NCBI GenBank assembly: GCA_945862385.1
Contig: CAMAXV010000005.1
Location: forward strand, 1 to 64,000
Reading direction: 5' to 3'
Length of the DNA stretch: 64,000 bases
DNA from: Chitinophaga pinensis
Lineage (GTDB): Bacteria; Bacteroidota; Bacteroidia; Chitinophagales; Chitinophagaceae
The notes below the pieces were generated by a model. The model saw only the letters and a program-made list of their open reading frames with translations. It was not told where the DNA came from and did no database searches. Positions 58,554 to 64,000 of this stretch are shown here, one piece after another (the stretch's first letter is position 1; every line of letters starts with the position of its first letter). Both the position numbers and the translations under genes were made by a program.

Positions 58554-59729
58554 GTGTTCATGAAGAATATGATGGTGGTCATTTGCTGTTGTTGTTTTAT
58601 ATATACAGGATCGCACGCGCAGACAATTGTAAGAACTAAAGGGATACTGCCCTATATGGAATATGGTCCGGGTGATGACAGGCTGGGTGGTGCCAAGATG
58701 ACCTACCTTGATTCCGGCATCCTGCTTAAAGTTATTGACAGTATCGGAACTGATTATATTATTGAACTCACCAGTTCACTGCATGCCTTCATCCAGAAAA
58801 CCAGTGTGACCCCCGATACAGTAACCAAGGTCAAATCACATTACCTGAGCGGCAATTGGAAAACCTATCAGGATGACCGTTACGACCATATTGTTGTAAA
58901 CATGCCCGAGAGGCTACCTTACCGCGGTACCATGCAGGTAAATCCCAATCGCCTGATTATTGATCTGTTTGGCATTACCAGTAATACCAACTGGATAACC
59001 CAGGTAGGGCAACTCAGAGAGGTGGCCAATACCTGGTATGAACAAATGGAAAATGGCATGCTCAGGGTTTATGTAGATCTGAAAAGCAGTATGCACTGGG
59101 GTTATTCCGTTCATTACGACAGCTCCGGATCAAAACTCGATATCCGCATCAAACATGCACCGGCAAAGCATTTGAAGCAGCTTTTTGTTGCAGTTGATGC
59201 CGGTCATGGCGGTACCAATACCGGTGCTGCCGGTGATATATATGGTAAGGCTGAAAAGGTACTTACGCTTGAATATGCCAAGGCACTGGAAAAAGAATTG
59301 AAAAGAGCCGGTGTTAAAAGGGTATTCATGACCAGGATAACTGATACTTCTCTTTCCATGCCAGAACGTATCATGATGTTGCGGGATACCATGCCCGATA
59401 TCCTGCTCAGCATCCATTTCAACTCCTCCTCGGTAGATACAGTAAAAGGAACTAGCACATTTTACCGCCATATAGGCTTCAGACCGCTTACACAGGTTAT
59501 CCTGAACAGGATGAAGCAGTTGGGTCTCCAGGAATTTGGCAATGTGGGTAGTTTCAATTTTGCGCTGAGTGGTCCAACTGAATACCCCAACTGCCTGGTG
59601 GAAGTGGCTTTTTTAAGCAATCCGGCTGACGAACGGTTTATCATGCATAAAAAATCTCCCGAAAAGGTTGCGAGAAAAATCAGGGAGGGTTTGTCAGATT
59701 TCTTAAAATCAAAAGTTTTAGTCAATTGA
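58554..59729 (+). CDS. N-acetylmuramoyl-L-alanine amidase (Amidase_3)
   Basis: FVAVDAGHGGTNTGAAG; ILLSIHFNSS; CLVEVAFLSNPADE. Confidence 0.88.
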   Translation: MFMKNMMVVICCCCFIYTGSHAQTIVRTKGILPYMEYGPGDDRLGGAKMTYLDSGILLKVIDSIGTDYIIELTSSLHAFIQKTSVTPDTVTKVKSHYLSGNWKTYQDDRYDHIVVNMPERLPYRGTMQVNPNRLIIDLFGITSNTNWITQVGQLREVANTWYEQMENGMLRVYVDLKSSMHWGYSVHYDSSGSKLDIRIKHAPAKHLKQLFVAVDAGHGGTNTGAAGDIYGKAEKVLTLEYAKALEKELKRAGVKRVFMTRITDTSLSMPERIMMLRDTMPDILLSIHFNSSSVDTVKGTSTFYRHIGFRPLTQVILNRMKQLGLQEFGNVGSFNFALSGPTEYPNCLVEVAFLSNPADERFIMHKKSPEKVARKIREGLSDFLKSKVLVN

Positions 59730-59743
59730 GCATTTTACCAATT

Positions 59744-59920
59744 CCCCTCCTGGCCAGGAGGGGTGGCACGAATGAGTCTGCACCAGAGGTGCAGGCGAAT
59801 GAGCTTGCCTGCCGAAGGCAGGTGACGGGGTGGTGGAAATTAAAATCTGATTCCACCACCCCGCCTCAACAAATTCACTTCGTTCATTTGTCTCGGCACC
59901 CCTCCTGGCCAGGAGGGGAG
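59744..59920. repeat. ~177-bp palindrome-rich intergenic repeat, full copy
   Basis: Same element as 7009-7184, same orientation. Confidence 0.92.
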
Positions 59921-59967
59921 TTTTTCGTAATTCAATAGTATATGACGTTAAAATCAATGCATCACTG

Positions 59968-60945
59968 ATGGAAAAAATAATTTGTTGCGACTGGGGAACC
60001 ACTTCTTTGAGGCTGACTGTTTATAATATAGGAGCGGAAGCACCGATAGCAGCCATTGCAGCTGAGCATGGCGTGTTGGCTGTCAACCAGGAGTTTACGG
60101 CGTCAGTCGGCGCTTTGTCCAGGAAGGCATTCTTTCTGGATGTACTTAACCGCGAAATCAGCCGATTGCATGATCATGTTGAAGCAGATACACCTGTGAT
60201 CATCTCCGGAATGGCATCTGCCAACATCGGCATGGAACCTTTGCCCTATGCTCTGTTGCCTTTTGACCTTCAGGGTACGGATGCTGTTATCAGTTCTTTT
60301 CAAGACGGACAAAGACCTGTTCACCTGGTTTCAGGGTGCAGGGCTGATGCAGACATCATGCGTGGAGAAGAAACACAGCTGGTAGGTGCAGCCCGACTGA
60401 TGGAAGGCAAATGGGAAGCTGATGAGCAGGCCCTCGTAATCCTTCCCGGCACACATTCCAAACATGTTGTTATACGCGGGAGACAGGCGGTTTCATTCAA
60501 AACTTATATGACAGGAGAAATCTTTTGCCTGATGTTCAGAAAAAGTATTCTCGCCCAGTCTGTTATACAAAATGATTTTTCGACAGCCGGCTGCCAGGAG
60601 GCTTTTCTGGAAGGTGTGCAAAAGGGACTTCGGGAGAATATCCTGCATGCTCTTTTTGATGTGCGCATCAGGAGTATGCTGGGTCAGGCAGATCCACGGG
60701 TGAATTTTGCGTATTTGAGCGGACTAATGATTGGGTCGGAACTCAGGGATTTGAGCAATATAGCTGTAAAGGACTTAGTCATATGCGGTTCCGAGCAGAT
60801 GAATGAAGCCTATGCCACTGCCATAGATCAGGTTACATGGCATGGCGCAAAGCCCCGTGTTACCCGCGTTCCGGCAGCAATGGCCACAGCAGCCGGACAA
60901 CTCATGATGTATAAGTCGCACAGATTGTTTAATTTCATCCCATAA
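59968..60945 (+). CDS. dgoK: 2-dehydro-3-deoxygalactonokinase family protein
   Basis: ICCDWGTTSLRLTVYN; LVSGCRADADIMRGEETQLVGA; ILPGTHSKHVVI. Confidence 0.85.
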   Translation: MEKIICCDWGTTSLRLTVYNIGAEAPIAAIAAEHGVLAVNQEFTASVGALSRKAFFLDVLNREISRLHDHVEADTPVIISGMASANIGMEPLPYALLPFDLQGTDAVISSFQDGQRPVHLVSGCRADADIMRGEETQLVGAARLMEGKWEADEQALVILPGTHSKHVVIRGRQAVSFKTYMTGEIFCLMFRKSILAQSVIQNDFSTAGCQEAFLEGVQKGLRENILHALFDVRIRSMLGQADPRVNFAYLSGLMIGSELRDLSNIAVKDLVICGSEQMNEAYATAIDQVTWHGAKPRVTRVPAAMATAAGQLMMYKSHRLFNFIP

Positions 60946-60955
60946 ACAAAACAGT

Positions 60956-61276
60956 ATGGAACTCAGAAATACTTTTATACACCATGTATATTTTTGGATG
61001 AAAAACCCAGAAAGCAAGGAAGATTTGCAGGCGCTGATAGCAGGACTTGAAGCATTGAGTGTGGTGAAGGAAATCAAGTATTTTCACATTGGTACACCTG
61101 CTCCTACAGACAGGGAAGTGATTGACAACACCTATGCGGTTTCCTGGCTCAATATCTTTGAGACTGAAGCAGATCAGGATGTATACCAAACACATCCGCT
61201 TCACCTGAAATTCATCGAAGATTGTTCTGCGTTGTGGAGCAAGGTGAAAGTATATGATTCGATTCAGCATGGATAA
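60956..61276 (+). CDS. Dabb family (stress-responsive A/B barrel) protein
   Basis: FIHHVYFWMKNPESKEDLQALIAGLEALSVV; YQTHPLHLKFIEDC. Confidence 0.85.
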   Translation: MELRNTFIHHVYFWMKNPESKEDLQALIAGLEALSVVKEIKYFHIGTPAPTDREVIDNTYAVSWLNIFETEADQDVYQTHPLHLKFIEDCSALWSKVKVYDSIQHG

Positions 61277-61328
61277 AGAGCAGCAGATAAATGGCAGTTC
61301 TTTACAGGCATCCAACAAATAACCAAAT

Positions 61329-62558
61329 ATGTTCAGAAAAGGGAAGTCAGCAGCGCTTGGATTTATATTTATAACTGTTTTGATAGATGTGATTGGATTG
61401 GGCATCATCATTCCCGTTTTGCCCAAGCTCATTCAGGAGCTCACCGGAGGAGATATGAGTGAGGCATCCCGTTATGGAGGATGGCTCATGTTTACGTATG
61501 CCTTCATGCAATTTCTATTTGCACCTGTTCTCGGCAACCTGAGTGATCAGTATGGCCGCAGGCCGGTTATTTTGTTTTCGTTACTTGGATTTGGACTGGA
61601 TTATCTTTTGCTTGCCTGGTCTCCCAGCATAACCTGGTTATTTGTTGCGCGCATCCTGTCTGGTATCACCGGAGCCAGTTTCACCACTGCCTCAGCTTAT
61701 ATTGCTGATATAAGCACGCCGGAAAAAAGGGCACAGAATTTTGGCATGATTGGAGCTGCATTCGGACTTGGGTTCATTATTGGTCCGCTTATTGGCGGTG
61801 TATTGGGAAAATATGACCCCCGTATGCCATTCTTTTTCGCAGCAGGATTAACACTCATCAACTGGTTGTATGGATACTTTGTTTTGCCTGAGTCGCTTGA
61901 TGTCACCAAGCGCAGAAAATTTGAATGGAAGAGAGCCAATCCCGTAGGCTCACTCCTTCACCTCAAAAAGTATCCTGCTGTGGCCGGCTTAATTGTTTCA
62001 CTTACCCTCATTTACATAGGTTCCCATGCAGTCAATTCTACCTGGAGTTATTACACCATGGAAAAATTCAAGTGGGATTCAGATATGGTAGGCTATTCGC
62101 TTGCATTTGTGGGATTCATGATCGCACTCGTGCAGGGCGGTTTGATTCGTGTAGCCATACCCAAATTAGGACAATCAAGGTCACTCTTCATCGGCCTACT
62201 CATGTACACCATTGGTATGTTTCTTTTTGCCTTTGCAGCAAGTACCTGGATGATGTTTGCCTTTTGTTTTATTTATTGTCTCGGCGGTATAGCCGGACCA
62301 GCACTGCAGGGTATCATTTCAACCCATGTTCCACCCACCGAGCAGGGTGAATTGCAGGGAGCGATGACCAGCCTGATGAGTGCCACCAGTATTGTTGGTC
62401 CACTGCTGATGACTTCATTATTTGCTTTTTTTATCGCAAAGGATGCCATAGTCTATTTTCCAGGTGCACCCTTCCTGGCAGGAGCTGTTATCACCCTTTT
62501 CAGCACAATAATCAGTTATCAAAGCCTGCAGAATGAGAAAAAAGCACAACAGGCATAG
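61329..62558 (+). CDS. MFS transporter, TetA/TCR-like
   Basis: [56 protein letters not shown]. Confidence 0.88.
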   Translation: MFRKGKSAALGFIFITVLIDVIGLGIIIPVLPKLIQELTGGDMSEASRYGGWLMFTYAFMQFLFAPVLGNLSDQYGRRPVILFSLLGFGLDYLLLAWSPSITWLFVARILSGITGASFTTASAYIADISTPEKRAQNFGMIGAAFGLGFIIGPLIGGVLGKYDPRMPFFFAAGLTLINWLYGYFVLPESLDVTKRRKFEWKRANPVGSLLHLKKYPAVAGLIVSLTLIYIGSHAVNSTWSYYTMEKFKWDSDMVGYSLAFVGFMIALVQGGLIRVAIPKLGQSRSLFIGLLMYTIGMFLFAFAASTWMMFAFCFIYCLGGIAGPALQGIISTHVPPTEQGELQGAMTSLMSATSIVGPLLMTSLFAFFIAKDAIVYFPGAPFLAGAVITLFSTIISYQSLQNEKKAQQA

Positions 62559-62769
62559 GTGAACGGGCTGTTAAAATCTGCTTAAATGTAGAATTAGTAA
62601 GGATTTAATTACCATTTACCGATTATTGAGGTATCTTTGTTAAGTTATTTGAGTTAAGTACAGTACTCAGTAAGTGAAAGTATTTCCTGCTAAGCATCAC
62701 CTGCTAATAGTAAGTCTTCTTTACGCCTGTGTTTCTCTCAGCATTTTTATCAATCAATTGTTATTTGAA

Positions 62770-63090
62770 ATGAACATTTATGTTTCAAATTTAAGCTTCA
62801 ACGTACAGGATGAAGACTTAAAAGGTTTTTTTGAAGAATACGGAGAAGTATCTTCAGCAAAAGTTATTACTGACAAATTCACAGGTCGTAGCCGTGGCTT
62901 CGGTTTTGTTGAAATGTCAGACGATGCAGCCGCTCAGAAGGCTATCCAGGAATTGGATGGTGCAACTGTAGAAGGTCGTGCCATCAAAGTAAGCGAGGCA
63001 AAGCCTCGTGAGCAACGCCCCAGCAATGGCGGTGGTGGAGCTCCACGCCGTAACTTCGGTGGTGGCGGCGGCGGTGGAAACCGTTGGTAA
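62770..63090 (+). CDS. RRM-type RNA-binding protein with Gly-rich tail
   Basis: MNIYVSNLSFNVQDEDLKGFFEEYGEV; RGFGFVEM; RRNFGGGGGGGNRW. Confidence 0.92.
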   Translation: MNIYVSNLSFNVQDEDLKGFFEEYGEVSSAKVITDKFTGRSRGFGFVEMSDDAAAQKAIQELDGATVEGRAIKVSEAKPREQRPSNGGGGAPRRNFGGGGGGGNRW

Positions 63091-63110
63091 TCGCATCACA
63101 ACCTGATTAC

Positions 63111-63146
63111 AAGAGGCTGTCTCCTGAATGGAACAGCCTCTTTTTT
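63111..63146 (+). terminator. Rho-independent terminator
   Basis: aagaggctgt-ctcctgaatgga-acagcctctttttt. Confidence 0.88.
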
Positions 63147-63213
63147 ATTTTTATAAGCTATAGTCTGTTGAGCCCCCAAACAGAAAAGCGTAACTTTGTA
63201 CAAACTATTATAC

Positions 63214-63567
63214 ATGAGCCTGGTTACAGCATTCAATGAATACCGTGAGCGAATGAATGAGGTTATCCTGAGTAAAGGAAACCTGGTGATGAAAAGGTTG
63301 TGGAACCTAGACACCAATACATATCAGGAAGGAGCACTCGATGTTAAAACCAAGGAAATGCTCGGACTGGTTGCCAGTATGGTGTTACGTTGTGATGATT
63401 GCATTAAATATCACCTCGGAAAATGTCATGAACTTGGGTTAACAACAGAAGAGGTCTACGAAGTTTTTTCAGTAGCCAATATTGTTGGCGGAACGATTGT
63501 TATACCCCACACCCGCAGAGGTGCAGAATACTGGGAAGCCCTGCAGGATGAGGAAAAAACCAATTAA
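63214..63567 (+). CDS. Carboxymuconolactone decarboxylase (AhpD-like) family protein
   Basis: [39 protein letters not shown]. Confidence 0.88.
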   Translation: MSLVTAFNEYRERMNEVILSKGNLVMKRLWNLDTNTYQEGALDVKTKEMLGLVASMVLRCDDCIKYHLGKCHELGLTTEEVYEVFSVANIVGGTIVIPHTRRGAEYWEALQDEEKTN

Positions 63568-63599
63568 TTTACTATATTGAGTGTCTCAATTTCTTCTAT

Positions 63600-64000
63600 A
63601 TGAGTGAACCAATGCCAACTATACCATTGACAGCCAAGGATTTTCAAACTGACCAGGAAGTACGCTGGTGTCCGGGTTGTGGTGACTACTCCATCCTGGC
63701 GCAGGTGCAGAAAATCATGCCCACATTAGGTATACCCCGTGAGAATATCGTTATTGTATCCGGTATCGGTTGTTCCAGCCGCTTTCCGTATTATATGGAA
63801 ACTTTCGGCATGCATTCAATACATGGGCGGGCAACGGCTATAGCAAGCGGATTGAAAGCAACGAGGCCCGAACTCAGTGTTTGGATTGTTACAGGAGACG
63901 GTGATTCACTCAGCATTGGCGGTAACCACACGATTCACCTGCTAAGGAGAAATTTTGATGTCAATATCATGATGTTCAATAACCAGATTTATGGTTTGAC
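63600..64000 (+). CDS. korB: 2-oxoacid:ferredoxin oxidoreductase subunit beta, partial (runs off window)
   Basis: Translation [37 protein letters not shown]...[34 protein letters not shown]...[14 protein letters not shown]. Confidence 0.9.
   Translation, partial: MSEPMPTIPLTAKDFQTDQEVRWCPGCGDYSILAQVQKIMPTLGIPRENIVIVSGIGCSSRFPYYMETFGMHSIHGRATAIASGLKATRPELSVWIVTGDGDSLSIGGNHTIHLLRRNFDVNIMMFNNQIYGL

Overview
This window is a chromosomal segment that looks like Bacteroidota, probably Chitinophagaceae-like (GLPGLI protein, alternative complex III, DUF6787, Bacteroidota-type -7 promoter elements). Most of it is ordinary metabolism. The best-supported block is a 15-kb respiratory cluster at 26.4-41.9 kb: actABCDEF, coxB, coxA, ctaB, two subunit III genes, subunit IV, SCO and DUF420. 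Also present are 5-oxoprolinase B/C, mqnC, an M16 peptidase pair, GH116, CE15-like and GHL10 hydrolases, a serine hydrolase/acylase/dipeptidase run, trmB, acyl-CoA dehydrogenase, dgoK, an RRM protein and the start of korB. The least ordinary items are: (1) a 163-nt minus-strand tRNA-like RNA at 53.56-53.73 kb with Leu-type acceptor, D, anticodon-like and T arms, an 88-nt expansion where the variable arm should be, its own terminator and a Bacteroidota-like -7 element; (2) a possible bacterial gasdermin-like protein at the left edge; (3) a hipB-hipS-hipT split-kinase toxin/antitoxin operon with a duplicated palindromic operator; (4) a small secreted-protein gene flanked by a perfect 16-bp inverted repeat, upstream of GLPGLI and TonB-receptor-like genes; (5) a DUF6787-like membrane domain fused to PurN; (6) two dispersed repeat families, one abutting a decayed DUF1016 nuclease gene. 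All family names come from reading the sequence by eye; no database search was run.
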